This document shows, in pieces, positions 42,531-50,783 of a stretch of 64,000 nt of DNA. This DNA is from Planctomycetaceae bacterium (GTDB lineage Bacteria > Planctomycetota > Planctomycetia > Planctomycetales > Planctomycetaceae): NCBI GenBank assembly GCA_027489895.1, contig JAIXZD010000413.1, positions 1-64,000 on the forward strand, given 5' to 3'. Made by a program: the position numbers and the translations under genes. Every line of letters starts with the position of its first letter. Positions within the stretch are counted from its first letter, which is position 1. The notes under the pieces are model-generated. The model had not been told where the DNA came from, searched no databases, and saw only the letters and a program-made list of their open reading frames with translations.

Positions 42531-43583
42531 TTACGACCACAGCGCCCAGTTCTTGGCGTACTCATCCACGTTCTCCCGCGTCACTTCATCGAGCGGCGCA
42601 AACTCGATCTGCGGTTCCGGGTCTTTCCCCGAAACGAGTTTGTCGACCAGCACATCGACGCACCGCCGACCGAAGTGGTAATAGCGCTGCCCCAGCAGCA
42701 CATGCACATCGCCCTTGCGGATATGGTCCAGTTGCGGAGGCAGCGTATCCATGCTGACGCAGACAACCTCTTCGGGCTTCCACGGGAGGGCTCGCTCGGT
42801 CATCAGCGGCCAGCCGCCGATCATGGCCCAGCCATTGATCTCGGGATGCGCCTGCTGCACGCTCTCGATCTGGGCGTAGGCGTCCTGGGGCGTTTCCTTG
42901 TGGTAGTAGACATCGATCAGTTTGACGTGGCCCTGCCGCGCGGCTTCCGCCTGCGCTCCCTTCACCCGCTTCTGCAGGTTGGTAGCCGTCTGGTTTCCCG
43001 CCAGCACCGCGACCACGGCCGACTTCCCTTCAAGCCGCTTCGCGACCTGCCGCATGACCATCTCACCCGCGGCGAAGTCGTCGGTCCCCACATAACCCAG
43101 CCGCTTGGAATCGGGGGCATCGGAATCGAAACAACTGACGACCACGCCCCGCGCGATCGCGTCGTCAATCGCCCGCGTCACCTTGCTCGCGTCGCTGCAG
43201 GCAATCACGATCGCATTGGCTCCCGAGTTGGCCAACTGCTCGATGAACTCCGCCTGCTTCTGCGCGTCTTCATCGTTGGGCGTCCGCCAGTCGATGGTGA
43301 TCGCGCGGCCCAGTTCCTTCGCCAGTTCGGCCGCCCGCGCTTCCGCCCCTTTGCGGGCCGCGAGAAACACCGGGTTCGACTGACTTTTCGCAATCATCCC
43401 CAACACCAGTGGCCCGGCCGCGGACCCCGCCGGCGGAGTGGCAGCGGAGGCCCCCCCACCGGGAGTTCCCGAGACGGGCGGAGTGGTCACCTCGACCACG
43501 CGGCTGCAGCCTGCCCCCAAGGGGAGCATCGCAGCGGAAGAGATCAGAAAAGAACGTCGGTCGAGAGCAGACCGGCTGAGCAT
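42531..43583 (-). CDS. Sugar-binding lipoprotein of an ABC importer (ribose/rhamnose type)
   Basis: A 350-aa periplasmic binding protein of type I fold (Peripla_BP_4), as used by sugar ABC importers. The N-terminus LDRRSFLISSAAMLPLGAGC has a twin-arginine pair and a lipobox ending at Cys 26, so it is probably a Tat-exported lipoprotein. A Gly/Ala/Pro linker follows, then the fold: LVLGMIAKSQSNPVFLAARK, ANAIVIACSDASKVTRAIDD, ARGVVVSCFDSDAPDSKRLG and DFAAGEMVMRQVAKRL. AAGGACAG stands before ATG 43583. No permease or ATPase gene is adjacent, so it either serves a distant importer or acts as a sensor. Ligand inferred as a sugar from the fold only. Confidence 0.85.
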   Translation of the reverse strand: MLSRSALDRRSFLISSAAMLPLGAGCSRVVEVTTPPVSGTPGGGASAATPPAGSAAGPLVLGMIAKSQSNPVFLAARKGAEARAAELAKELGRAITIDWRTPNDEDAQKQAEFIEQLANSGANAIVIACSDASKVTRAIDDAIARGVVVSCFDSDAPDSKRLGYVGTDDFAAGEMVMRQVAKRLEGKSAVVAVLAGNQTATNLQKRVKGAQAEAARQGHVKLIDVYYHKETPQDAYAQIESVQQAHPEINGWAMIGGWPLMTERALPWKPEEVVCVSMDTLPPQLDHIRKGDVHVLLGQRYYHFGRRCVDVLVDKLVSGKDPEPQIEFAPLDEVTRENVDEYAKNWALWS

Positions 43584-43755
43584 GGCGACTGTCCTTGGAA
43601 CGGGCCCTCAAGTGGGCCTGGAAGATTGGAGAGAGACCCGAGGCGGAGAAGGCTCCTCGCTTTCGCCAGAGTGACCGCGCACCGCAACTCCGTCAACCAA
43701 GCTCCGGCAACCCGCACCGTCGTGGCCGTGCTTAAACGCGAGAGGATCAAGGGCT

Positions 43756-43903
43756 GTGCCATGCTTGCACCGTTTCGGGGCAAGCATGCCAAACATGCGA
43801 GAGCGCGGCCCCACACTCAGGACCGCATGGTTCCCGAATTTCGATTGCGAAGAGAGTCGAGGGCGGAGCGAATGCTTGCCCCGAAACGGTGCCAGCATGG
43901 CAC
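43756..43903. repeat. REP-F inverted pair (148 bp)
   Basis: The left copy (43756-43790) is GTGCCATGCTTGCACC with GTTTCGGGGCAAGCATGCC. The right copy (43871-43903) is its reverse complement (ATGCTTGCCCCGAAACGG, then TGCCAGCATGGCAC) with small changes. Confidence 0.85.
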
Positions 43904-43971
43904 GACGAACGACGAATCCGTGCCACGAGACCCCGTTTCAACGCGGCAAAAGTCCTGCCGTCAGGACCAGC

Positions 43972-44027
43972 CCAAAGAAAGACGCGAGGCGAAGACCAGG
44001 CCACGGACTGCCCGATCTTCGCCTCGC
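43972..44027 (-). terminator. Probable intrinsic terminator of the pilus-type gene set
   Basis: A perfect 12-bp stem GCGAGGCGAAGA with TCTTCGCCTCGC (43984-44027), with a 20-base loop, is followed on the minus strand by GTCTTTCTTTGGG. It lies 100 bases past the TPR/HEAT gene. Confidence 0.6.
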
Positions 44028-44127
44028 GGAAGACCCCGGATACTGGGTCGAGTTACCCGGGGAGTGTTCGTCTGGTGTTACCGTCCAGAGGGACCTCACG
44101 TTCCGACGAACGACTTATAAGAATGAT

Positions 44128-46125
44128 TTAGTTCGGCGTCGGGACGGACGCGTGCTGGGCTTCGATCCGGCTCAGAGCCAGCTTGGCGGCGATACGCACT
44201 TCCTTGTCCGAGTCGCCCAGCAGAATCTTGAGGCTTTGGACCGTGGTGGCCGAGCTGTCGGCCAGTTCACCCAGGGCGAACGCCGAAGCCGCCCGGACTT
44301 CGCTCGTCTGGTCCGACAGGCAGGCCGCGAGCGGCTCGCTGAATTCCGGTCCTTCCAGCTTCAGGTTGGCGAGGGCATACGCGGCCGTCTCACGGACCAT
44401 CGCATCCTGATTCTTGAGCGAGCGGATCAGCACCTGGCGGGCGACGGCGTCGCGACGGTCGATGCGGCAAATCGCTTCGGCCACATACACCCGGACGGTC
44501 GCGTCCTGATCAACAATCGCCGACTTCAGGGCGGGCAGGCTGCCCCCCGCCGGGCGACCAATTTCTCCCAGGGCCGCCGCACAGAACGAGCGGACCCCAG
44601 GCTGAGAGTCTTTGAGTCCGGCCGTGAGAGGCGGGAGGGCCGCATCGACATCGCCGCGAATCTTCCACACAGCAATCGCCGCATGAGTTCGAACGAAGCT
44701 GTCTTCGTCGCGACAGAGTTCCATGACTGCGGGAGCCACGGCCTCAGCCCGAGGCCCCATCCGCCCGGCCCGGTTCACCGCCAGCTTGCGAACGCTCGCC
44801 TCGGGGCTCGACATCTGAGTGCAGAGGGCGAGGAGATCGCCCGTGGCATCCGGGCAGAGGGCGGCGAGGCCCGCTGGGGTTTCGCTTTCAACGGGAGCCA
44901 GCGGCAACGCCGTCGATTCCGGACGAGTCGACTCGGCGGCCACGGGAACCACGGCCGATTCGGTCGGTTCGTCGGGGATCACCTCGGCGACCGACGGCTC
45001 TTCCGCAGGCAGAACGTTGCGTTTCGGTTCAATCACACGCTGCGGCACGGGACGCTGAACAACGACCGGAAGATTGACAGCGGGCACCGGGGCGGCGGGC
45101 GTCGACTCGGCCACGGCGGGTTCTTCCGCGGCCGGCTCGTTCACGGCGGGTTCGGCTTCCACCCGCTCGTCCGCAGCCAGTTCCGGGATCGTCCGTTCCG
45201 TCGAGTCCGCCGTTTCAACCGGTGCGACCTCAGCCACTGGTTCCGCGACCGGTTCCGGCACCGCACGCGAGCGGGTCGCTTCGGCCTGGGCAACCTGTCG
45301 GCGGGGAGTGGTCGCCGCGGGTTCTTCCGGGGCCGCCTCGACCAGCGTTTCGGGCTGACGGGCTTCGGTCTCGACCGGTTCCGCGATCAGTTTCGGTCCG
45401 GCCACCGGCGCGGTCGCGGCGACAGTCTGAACTGCCCCCTTCGCCTCGCGGGCAGCGACCATCGCGGCTTCTTTCTGCTGATTCTGGTGCAACTGGACCA
45501 GCGCGTGACCGGCGACTTTGTTTTCCGGGTCGAGGCTGATCGCCTTCGAGTAGAACTGCTGGGCCCGTTCCAGGTCGCCCTGCTGCGTCAACAGGTAGGC
45601 CACGTTCGAGTGCGCCCGGCCATCACCCACCGACTTCCGGAAGTAGGCCAGCGCCTCGTCATACCGCTTCTGGCTGCCCGCGACCATTCCCATGTTGTTG
45701 AGCGCCCGCTTGTGATCGGGCTGGTAGCGGAGCACTTCGGCCAGCAGACTTTCCGACCGCTCATACTGCTGCTGCGTGTAGAGCAGGTAGGCGTAGTCGG
45801 TCTTGATCTCGATGTTCTTCCCGTCGAGGGCGAGGGCTTTTTCGAAGTAGCCCGTCGCGGCCTGAGTGTCGCCCTGCTTGGCGGCAATGACGCCCAGCCG
45901 GTGGTACGCCACGACGTTGTTTTTGTCGTGCTTGATCAGCTCGAGGTACATCTCCCGGGCCTGGCCCAGGCGTCCCTGCTGCTCGTGGATGCGAGCGACA
46001 TTCAGCTCGGCCTTGGAATCGGCCTCACGATGAATGGCGAACGGCTTGGGCAGGCTCGAGCAGCCAACACTCGTCACCACGGGCACTGCTGCGAGGAGCG
46101 CCATCACCTTGGACATTTTCTTCAT
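44128..46125 (-). CDS. Lipoprotein with TPR and HEAT-repeat domains
   Basis: A 665-aa exported lipoprotein (MKKMSKVMALLAAVPVVTSV, lipobox VGC, then SSLPKP). Residues about 40-220 hold five or six TPR units (GRLGQAREMYLELIKHDKNN; GDTQAATGYFEKALALDGKN; GDLERAQQFYSKAISLDPEN). A long Pro/Ala/Glu/Val-rich linker (about 240-440) follows. The C-terminus (about 455-660) is a HEAT-repeat solenoid (SVRKLAVNRAGRMG; FVRTHAAIAVWKIRG; MVRETAAYALANLK; EVRIAAKLALSRIEA). ATG 46125 has GAGGTGG eight bases upstream. In Tad pilus loci a TPR lipoprotein (TadD) often acts beside the secretin; this gene follows the CpaD-like lipoprotein and secretin genes on the same strand, so that role is inferred. The HEAT part is extra. 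Confidence 0.82.
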   Translation of the reverse strand: MKKMSKVMALLAAVPVVTSVGCSSLPKPFAIHREADSKAELNVARIHEQQGRLGQAREMYLELIKHDKNNVVAYHRLGVIAAKQGDTQAATGYFEKALALDGKNIEIKTDYAYLLYTQQQYERSESLLAEVLRYQPDHKRALNNMGMVAGSQKRYDEALAYFRKSVGDGRAHSNVAYLLTQQGDLERAQQFYSKAISLDPENKVAGHALVQLHQNQQKEAAMVAAREAKGAVQTVAATAPVAGPKLIAEPVETEARQPETLVEAAPEEPAATTPRRQVAQAEATRSRAVPEPVAEPVAEVAPVETADSTERTIPELAADERVEAEPAVNEPAAEEPAVAESTPAAPVPAVNLPVVVQRPVPQRVIEPKRNVLPAEEPSVAEVIPDEPTESAVVPVAAESTRPESTALPLAPVESETPAGLAALCPDATGDLLALCTQMSSPEASVRKLAVNRAGRMGPRAEAVAPAVMELCRDEDSFVRTHAAIAVWKIRGDVDAALPPLTAGLKDSQPGVRSFCAAALGEIGRPAGGSLPALKSAIVDQDATVRVYVAEAICRIDRRDAVARQVLIRSLKNQDAMVRETAAYALANLKLEGPEFSEPLAACLSDQTSEVRAASAFALGELADSSATTVQSLKILLGDSDKEVRIAAKLALSRIEAQHASVPTPN

Positions 46126-46285
46126 CGTGACCACCTCGAGATCGAGAGTCAGAACCTGAATCGCCACGCGCTGTCGCGGACAGGTTGGAGACATTCGGCG
46201 TTGAATCAGACGGTGTTGTGCCAGTGGACGTTGGATCGAGCCTGAAACCGGGTCAGCGTCTCTGACCCGAGGCAGGCCGCTCGGC

Positions 46286-46873
46286 CTAGAACGCGCCGCC
46301 GCCACCACCACCGCCACCGCCACCACCAAAACCACCACCACCGCCACCACCACCGCCTCCGCCCGCCCCAGCGGCGATGATGCCGCGGAAGTAAGCTCCC
46401 TCGGCTTCAGCATCCTGGTAGGGGAACGTGAGGTACGGACCGACGACAACCCGGCGTTCCGCATCGGCAACGCCCATTGCGGCCAGCGCCTCGACGACGA
46501 CCGTCCGGCGTTTCAGGTCCAGCTCTTCGTTGGCATGGACCGGGTAGCCGTACGACGTGTCGTCTTTCGCGGTGATCTTGCTGCGCGCCACGATGACCGG
46601 AAACGGCACGCCTTCCAGTCGCTTGGCGATCTGCTTGACGTGGTCCTGGCCCGCTTCATTCAGCCGGGCACTGTCGCCCTGGAACTCATGTTCATGAATC
46701 ACGAAGTTCGACGCTTCCGCGTTCTCTTCCTGCTTCATGAAGAACGGGTCGACCGTCGACCCCAGCGGGGACGGGTGTTCGGCATACTTGTTCGGGGCAC
46801 ACCCACCGGCGAGGCCCGCCAGTGCGAGCAGTGCGGCGCTCGAACTCACCTTCAGTCGCGGGGCGGATTTCAT
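46286..46873 (-). CDS. CpaD-like/OmpA-like lipoprotein with polyglycine tail
   Basis: A 195-aa lipoprotein: signal MKSAPRLKVSSSAALLALAG with lipobox GGC near residue 25. The core (about 55-150) reads HEHEFQGDSARLNEAGQDHV, FPVIVARSKI, DLKRRTVVVEALAAMGVADA and RRVVVGPYLTFPYQDAEAEG. This is the pattern of an OmpA-like or CpaD-type pilus lipoprotein, in which residues are added to a peptidoglycan- or secretin-associated fold. The last ~26 residues are almost pure glycine with one Phe, encoded by a run of GGX triplets. It sits between the secretin and the TPR/HEAT gene on the same strand, which supports a place in a Tad-like machine. CpaD identity is a hypothesis. Confidence 0.7.
   Translation of the reverse strand: MKSAPRLKVSSSAALLALAGLAGGCAPNKYAEHPSPLGSTVDPFFMKQEENAEASNFVIHEHEFQGDSARLNEAGQDHVKQIAKRLEGVPFPVIVARSKITAKDDTSYGYPVHANEELDLKRRTVVVEALAAMGVADAERRVVVGPYLTFPYQDAEAEGAYFRGIIAAGAGGGGGGGGGGGFGGGGGGGGGGGAF
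46290..46371 (-). repeat. GGX triplet repeat coding a polyglycine tail
   Basis: On the plus strand the tract reads as CCGCC/CCACC triplets with little interruption and encodes 25 or more glycines at the lipoprotein's C-terminus. Such tracts slip easily during replication, but in-frame changes would only alter the tail length. Confidence 0.7.
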
Positions 46874-46978
46874 GGTCTGGATCCTTCCAGAAAAGCTCTT
46901 CCGGGGTGATCGCCGGAAAACAGTGGGCTGAGGGCGGGGTCGGAGTCGGGCGAGAACTCACCCGGTACGAACAGGGCC

Positions 46979-48580
46979 TTATTCCGAGAAGCCGTGGGGG
47001 CCAGACATGTAGTACCCGCTCAGCGGGTCGACACACAGTTCCGGCGTGCCATGGCAACGACGATCTTTGTAGTTCGGCCAGACCGTGCTGCGATGGTGGG
47101 CCGAGGGGTCGCCTTCAATCCGGCGGTAGAGGAAGAACTCGACATCGTCCGGCTCGGTCACTTCCATGCCCGGCAGCAGCGAGGGAACCTGGTCAGGCTC
47201 CATCGGATGAACAAGCTCCGGAGTGACGATGATCACCAGCTCCGTTTCGTCCCGAGAGATCGACTGCGACGAGAACAGCGCCCCGATGAGCGGCAGATCG
47301 CCCGCCAGTGGAACACGAGATTTGTCACCCCGCTGCTGTTCCTGAATCAAACCCGCCAGGGCCAGCGTCTGGCCTTCCCGCAGATCGACGGTGGTACTCG
47401 TCGAACGGGTATCCAGACCGAAGATTCCCTGGACCGAGTTCGCCTGATTGATCGTGCTGAATGTCGGGGCAACCTGCAGCCGGATGCGGTCCTTGTCCAG
47501 CACGGTCGGCGTGAACGAGATCGACGTCCCAAACCCCTTGAACGTCGTACTGACCGCCTGCACCCCCCCGACACCGACCACCGTCGGCACCGCGAACTCC
47601 CCACCCGAGAGGAACGTCGCCGGGCGGCCGCTGAGCGTCACCAGTTTCGGCTCGGCCAGAATCTTGGCATTCCCATTCTGCGAGAGCGCCTCGACGAAGA
47701 GCTGGAACGACGCGTCGTTGAACGTCTGGCTGGCGAGGAAGCTACCCGCTCCACCCACCAGCGAATTGAAGAACAGGTCGCCCAGCTCCATATTGAAGCG
47801 AGCCCCAAACCGGCGGACCGCGGACCGCTTGAGTTCGGCAATCTGCACCTTGAGCATCACCTGGTGTTCACCTGGCGTCTCCAGCAGGCAGACCACCGTC
47901 GTCTGTGGCAACTGGCTGGCATCCGGGAACGGAACCGCGGCCTGCTGGCCAATCCCGGATCCAAACCCGCCGCCCTGACCGCCTCCGGTGTTCTGACGCA
48001 CGATCGACATGATCCGCGTCTGCTCTTCGATGTCGCGGGCTTCGCCGCGGACGATCAGCTTGTCCGCGATCGGAATCAGTTGAACCTTGCTGTCCGGGAA
48101 CATCTCGTTGACCATCGTCTGCAGCTCGCCATATTCCAGGCGGCGGCGATCGTCGACGCTCGTGTCGTGCTGGACGGTGATCAGCACGCTCAGCACCCGG
48201 GTCTGCTCTTCGTTGCCCAGCCAGAGGGTCAGCGAAGTCGAACCGGTCTGCTTGCCGATCACCTCGACCTCGCGGGTGCCGTAGGCGACGATCTCGACCG
48301 TGGCCGGGTCGGCGACAGCCATCCGCATGATGTCGAACTTGGTCCGCACGACTTTCGAGCGACGCAGCGTCACCTCGAACTCAGCTTCCGACTCGCTGAT
48401 TTCTTCGATGAGGTCGTTGACCTTGGCCCGCAGCCGGGGCGAGGCCGGCGACGATTCGGTCGTGACATCGACCGGCGGCTGGGCCTGTACCCCGCCCCCG
48501 ACGATCCCCAACCCACAAACTGCGACGCCGAGAACCTGCCGCGCCCTTAGACTTCCGCGCAAGTTGAACGATCGCAACAT
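46979..48580 (-). CDS. Tad/type II secretion-type secretin (CpaC-like)
   Basis: A 533-aa outer-membrane secretin, forming the pore of a Tad pilus or related system. Signal region: LRARQVLGVAVCGLGIVGGG, cut near VQAQPP. An N-domain follows with the BON/T2SS-N features FDIMRMAVADPATVEIVAYG and QTGSTSLTLWLGNEE. The C-terminal secretin domain (about residues 250-480) includes VMLKVQIAELKRSAVRRFGA, AKILAEPKLVTLSGRPATFL, GTSISFTPTVLDKDRIRLQV and the signature VPLAGDLPLIGALFSSQSIS, then ETELVIIVTPELVHPM. CTGGAGA precedes ATG 48580. It heads a minus-strand set with the CpaD-like and TPR/HEAT lipoproteins. Other Tad genes (ATPase, CpaB, prepilin) are not in view. Confidence 0.92.
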   Translation of the reverse strand: MLRSFNLRGSLRARQVLGVAVCGLGIVGGGVQAQPPVDVTTESSPASPRLRAKVNDLIEEISESEAEFEVTLRRSKVVRTKFDIMRMAVADPATVEIVAYGTREVEVIGKQTGSTSLTLWLGNEEQTRVLSVLITVQHDTSVDDRRRLEYGELQTMVNEMFPDSKVQLIPIADKLIVRGEARDIEEQTRIMSIVRQNTGGGQGGGFGSGIGQQAAVPFPDASQLPQTTVVCLLETPGEHQVMLKVQIAELKRSAVRRFGARFNMELGDLFFNSLVGGAGSFLASQTFNDASFQLFVEALSQNGNAKILAEPKLVTLSGRPATFLSGGEFAVPTVVGVGGVQAVSTTFKGFGTSISFTPTVLDKDRIRLQVAPTFSTINQANSVQGIFGLDTRSTSTTVDLREGQTLALAGLIQEQQRGDKSRVPLAGDLPLIGALFSSQSISRDETELVIIVTPELVHPMEPDQVPSLLPGMEVTEPDDVEFFLYRRIEGDPSAHHRSTVWPNYKDRRCHGTPELCVDPLSGYYMSGPHGFSE

Positions 48581-49052
48581 GTTAAGTTCTCCAGCAGTGA
48601 TGTCGAGACGGGGTCCCAGGAGGGTCTGTCCGAACGGCAATACGCTCTCACCCCGTGGGTCGACCGGCCGGCCGTGGTCTCGACGGCGGGACGATCCAAT
48701 TCCGTCGATCCAGGCCTACCAGGCTCTCCCTTCCGTTCGGAGAGTCCGTCAACCCGGACCGCAGCGGCCCCTGTTCCAGTCATATCGGTCGCTCTTGACA
48801 ATCGGATTAAGCACAACTTGCACGGCGTGCCGTGAAATCCGAAAAGTCAAACTTTGCAGGCTGTGACGAGTCTGCCGGTTGGTCCCGTCGATCCGGACGA
48901 ATCGGTAGTGACAGACGGCGTCGGAGAGCACCGCACCGGCCCTCCCCATCCGATAGAGAATGTGGTTCACGGCCCGGAGAACTCCGGGATTGCAAGCCTG
49001 GCCGGGTGGCGCAGGCTCGCCTGTCGGACGCATCGAATCAGGAGTTCTGCTC
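48581..49052. other. Divergent gap upstream of the secretin
   Basis: No gene is supported. TTGACA at 48795 is a perfect -35-like hexamer on the plus strand but lacks a good -10 at the right distance. The ribosome-binding site of the next gene (AGGAG) ends the gap. Confidence 0.45.
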
Positions 49053-49697
49053 ATGCAAGCCGTTGTCTGTCTGCTGATCGGGCTGTCTGTCGCCCAGACC
49101 CAGCCCATTCCTGAATCCGTCCCAGGCGTCCCGGGCGTGCCGGCTCCTGCCCCGGCCGCAAGCTGCCAGACTCAGGGTTACTCCTATGAGCTGCAGGGGA
49201 ATTACACCGGGGTCGATCCCTGGTCCTGCCCCGAAGTGTCCGACGATTGCTGGATGACCGGCGGGGCATCCACGCCCTTCGTTTCCCAAAAGATGTGCTG
49301 CTGCCGAACCACCGGCGATTTTTACCCCCACTACCCCTACCCCGCGCCGTACTTCGGCTACTACTACTTCCGGCCCTACAACTGGGTCCACGTGGCCGAG
49401 CACCAGGCCACGGCGGTGAAGTGGGGGCTCGACCCGCGGATTCCGTACAGCCACGAACTGTTCAACCGCCTCTACGCCGCGCTGCCCGTCGAACCCCCCA
49501 GCAAGTTCAACCCGCGTCAGGCAGGCTCGCTGCCCCGGTCGCGACGGCTGCCGAACCTGGAAGACTTGCTCGATAAACAACCGGAAGGCGAGTACGACCC
49601 CATCCCCGTTTCCCAACCCGTCTCTCAGCCCGTCGCGCCGCCGCCCGCACCAGAACCCGGCCCGGTGGACCCAGCCACCCCGGCCCCGACAAACTGA
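49053..49697 (+). CDS. Small secreted Cys/Tyr-rich protein of unknown function
   Basis: A 214-aa exported protein, unrecognised. Signal peptide MQAVVCLLIGLSVAQ, then a Pro-rich stretch (VPGVPGVPAPAPAAS). A Cys-containing segment follows (SCQTQGYSYELQG, WSCPEVSDDCW, QKMCCCRTTG) and then an aromatic cluster, YPHYPYPAPYFGYYYFRPYN (about residues 93-112). The C-terminal third is Pro-rich (VSQPVSQPVAPPPAPEPGPV). AGGAG precedes ATG 49053. The composition suits an envelope or surface protein, but there is no family evidence. It reads away from the secretin gene; promoters probably lie in the 472-base gap between them. Confidence 0.7.
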   Translation: MQAVVCLLIGLSVAQTQPIPESVPGVPGVPAPAPAASCQTQGYSYELQGNYTGVDPWSCPEVSDDCWMTGGASTPFVSQKMCCCRTTGDFYPHYPYPAPYFGYYYFRPYNWVHVAEHQATAVKWGLDPRIPYSHELFNRLYAALPVEPPSKFNPRQAGSLPRSRRLPNLEDLLDKQPEGEYDPIPVSQPVSQPVAPPPAPEPGPVDPATPAPTN

Positions 49698-49714
49698 TTC
49701 GCTGCAGCCCAGGC

Positions 49715-49874
49715 GTAGGGTGGGCACTGCCCACCAGCGCTCACCAGCCCCCAACCACCATTCGGCAGTTCTTCCCGCAGGTTGGCAAGGCGTGGTGGGG
49801 GACGCTGGTGAGCGGAAGAAATGAGGCTTGGTCGATGATCGCCGGTGAGCAAAGGTGGGCAGTGCCCACCCTAC
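49715..49874. repeat. REP-A inverted pair (160 bp)
   Basis: The left end (49715-49745) is GTAG, GGTGGGCACTGCCCACC and AGCGCTCACC. The right end (49844-49874) is its inverse (GGTGAGCAAAGGTGGGC ... CCCACCCTAC). The interior differs from the 179-bp elements. It ends 65 bases before coaD. Confidence 0.9.
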
Positions 49875-49938
49875 GGTCGCCCGGTCACCAGAACGTGGTC
49901 ACGCGACGTGGGCGTGCCCGCCTTGTGAAGGGAAGCCA

Positions 49939-50457
49939 ATGCGGTCGCTCGATGCACGACACGCCGTCTATGCCGGCAGCTTCGACCCGATCACCCTCGG
50001 GCATCGCGACATCATTCAACGCGGCGCACGGATGTTCGACCGGCTCACCGTCGCCATCGGCGTGAATCCCGATAAAGAGCCGCTCTTTTCCCCCGGCGAA
50101 CGTGTCGACCTCATCCGCGAGATTGTGAGCGGGCTACCCAATGTCGCGGTGGCCTCATTCACGGGGTTGACGGTCGACTTTGTCCGCCAGGTCGGAGCGG
50201 CGGTGATGCTCCGCGGGCTGCGGACGCTCACCGATATCGAGGCCGAGTTCACCATGACCTTGGCCAATCGGGCGCTGGCGGGCGAAATCGAAACCGTCTT
50301 CCTCATGGCCAGCGAGAAGTACTCGCATATCTCCAGCACGCTGATCAAGCAGATCGCGCGCTTCAGCGACGATCAGTCCCGTTCGATGCTGTCGGCGTTC
50401 GTCCCTCCCGAAGTCGTCGACCCGCTCTGCGCTCGGGTCCGAACCCGAGTCGACTGA
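49939..50457 (+). CDS. coaD: Phosphopantetheine adenylyltransferase
   Basis: A 172-aa cytoplasmic nucleotidyltransferase that converts 4'-phosphopantetheine and ATP to dephospho-coenzyme A. The N-terminus AVYAGSFDPITLGHRDIIQR has the GSFDP and TxGH ATP-binding motifs. RGLRTLTDIEAEFTMTLAN and MASEKYSHISSTLIKQIA (ISSTLI motif) complete the CoaD family pattern. Length is normal. ATG 49939 follows GAAGGGAAG. No operon partner; it is single between a repeat element and REP-B/REP-I copies. Confidence 0.95.
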   Translation: MRSLDARHAVYAGSFDPITLGHRDIIQRGARMFDRLTVAIGVNPDKEPLFSPGERVDLIREIVSGLPNVAVASFTGLTVDFVRQVGAAVMLRGLRTLTDIEAEFTMTLANRALAGEIETVFLMASEKYSHISSTLIKQIARFSDDQSRSMLSAFVPPEVVDPLCARVRTRVD

Positions 50458-50487
50458 TTCGTCGAGGAGATACGAAAGGCGTTCTCA

Positions 50488-50516
50488 GGCGAGCCGACCC
50501 CGTCAGGGGTCGGTGG
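50488..50516 (+). repeat. REP-B single copy
   Basis: GGCGAGCCGACCCCGTC then AGGGGTCGGTGG. It differs from the other copies by one base in the loop region. Confidence 0.8.
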
Positions 50517-50567
50517 AACGCCCCCTCCCCCCCGCCCCCGCAGCAAACCGCGTCTCTTCCCAATTCT

Positions 50568-50591
50568 TCCGGGCGCTGACGCTTCCGGCTC
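50568..50591 (-). repeat. REP-I inverted copy
   Basis: TCCGGGCGCTGACGCTTCC then GGCTC, the reverse complement of the copy at 16220. Confidence 0.75.
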
Positions 50592-50783
50592 TCCTAACGA
50601 GAAGCGTCGGGCAAGTCGGGATCGGTCGCGTGGTTGGCGGGCGGTTGCTACAAATCGGGTCGCGAGATGTTTCGCCGGTCCTCCCGATTGGCGCGCACTC
50701 GCCCGCTGTGCCCTTCGAGAACTGGTTTCGTCGAGAAACCCGTCCAGAAATCCGTTCCGTCGCCCGTTTCCGGAGTGTGTCGC

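Larger units (their letters stand above)
43584..44127. other. Intergenic gap with REP-F pair and terminator
   Basis: No gene is supported. It holds the REP-F pair (43756-43903) and the minus-strand terminator (43972-44027). Confidence 0.6.
50458..50783. other. Intergenic gap with REP-B and REP-I
   Basis: No gene is supported. It holds REP-B (50488-50516) and an inverted REP-I (50568-50591). The frame upstream of the next gene is open but lacks plausible sequence. Confidence 0.6.

Noticed and set aside
43756-46245. Very long plus-strand open frame (829 codons) opposite the TPR/HEAT and CpaD-like genes
   Set aside because: It is antisense to well-supported genes, rich in Arg, Gly and His, has no family features, and runs through the REP-F repeat. 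It is an effect of high GC content.
46994-48550. 518-codon plus-strand frame opposite the secretin
   Set aside because: It is antisense to a clear secretin and lacks a start signal or domain.
48795-48800. TTGACA as a promoter -35
   Set aside because: No acceptable -10 hexamer at 16-18 bases in either reading; kept only as a note in the gap entry.
40446-49874. CRISPR array as an explanation for regularly sized repeats
   Set aside because: Repeats are few, inverted rather than direct, widely scattered and have no uniform spacers; no cas gene is present.
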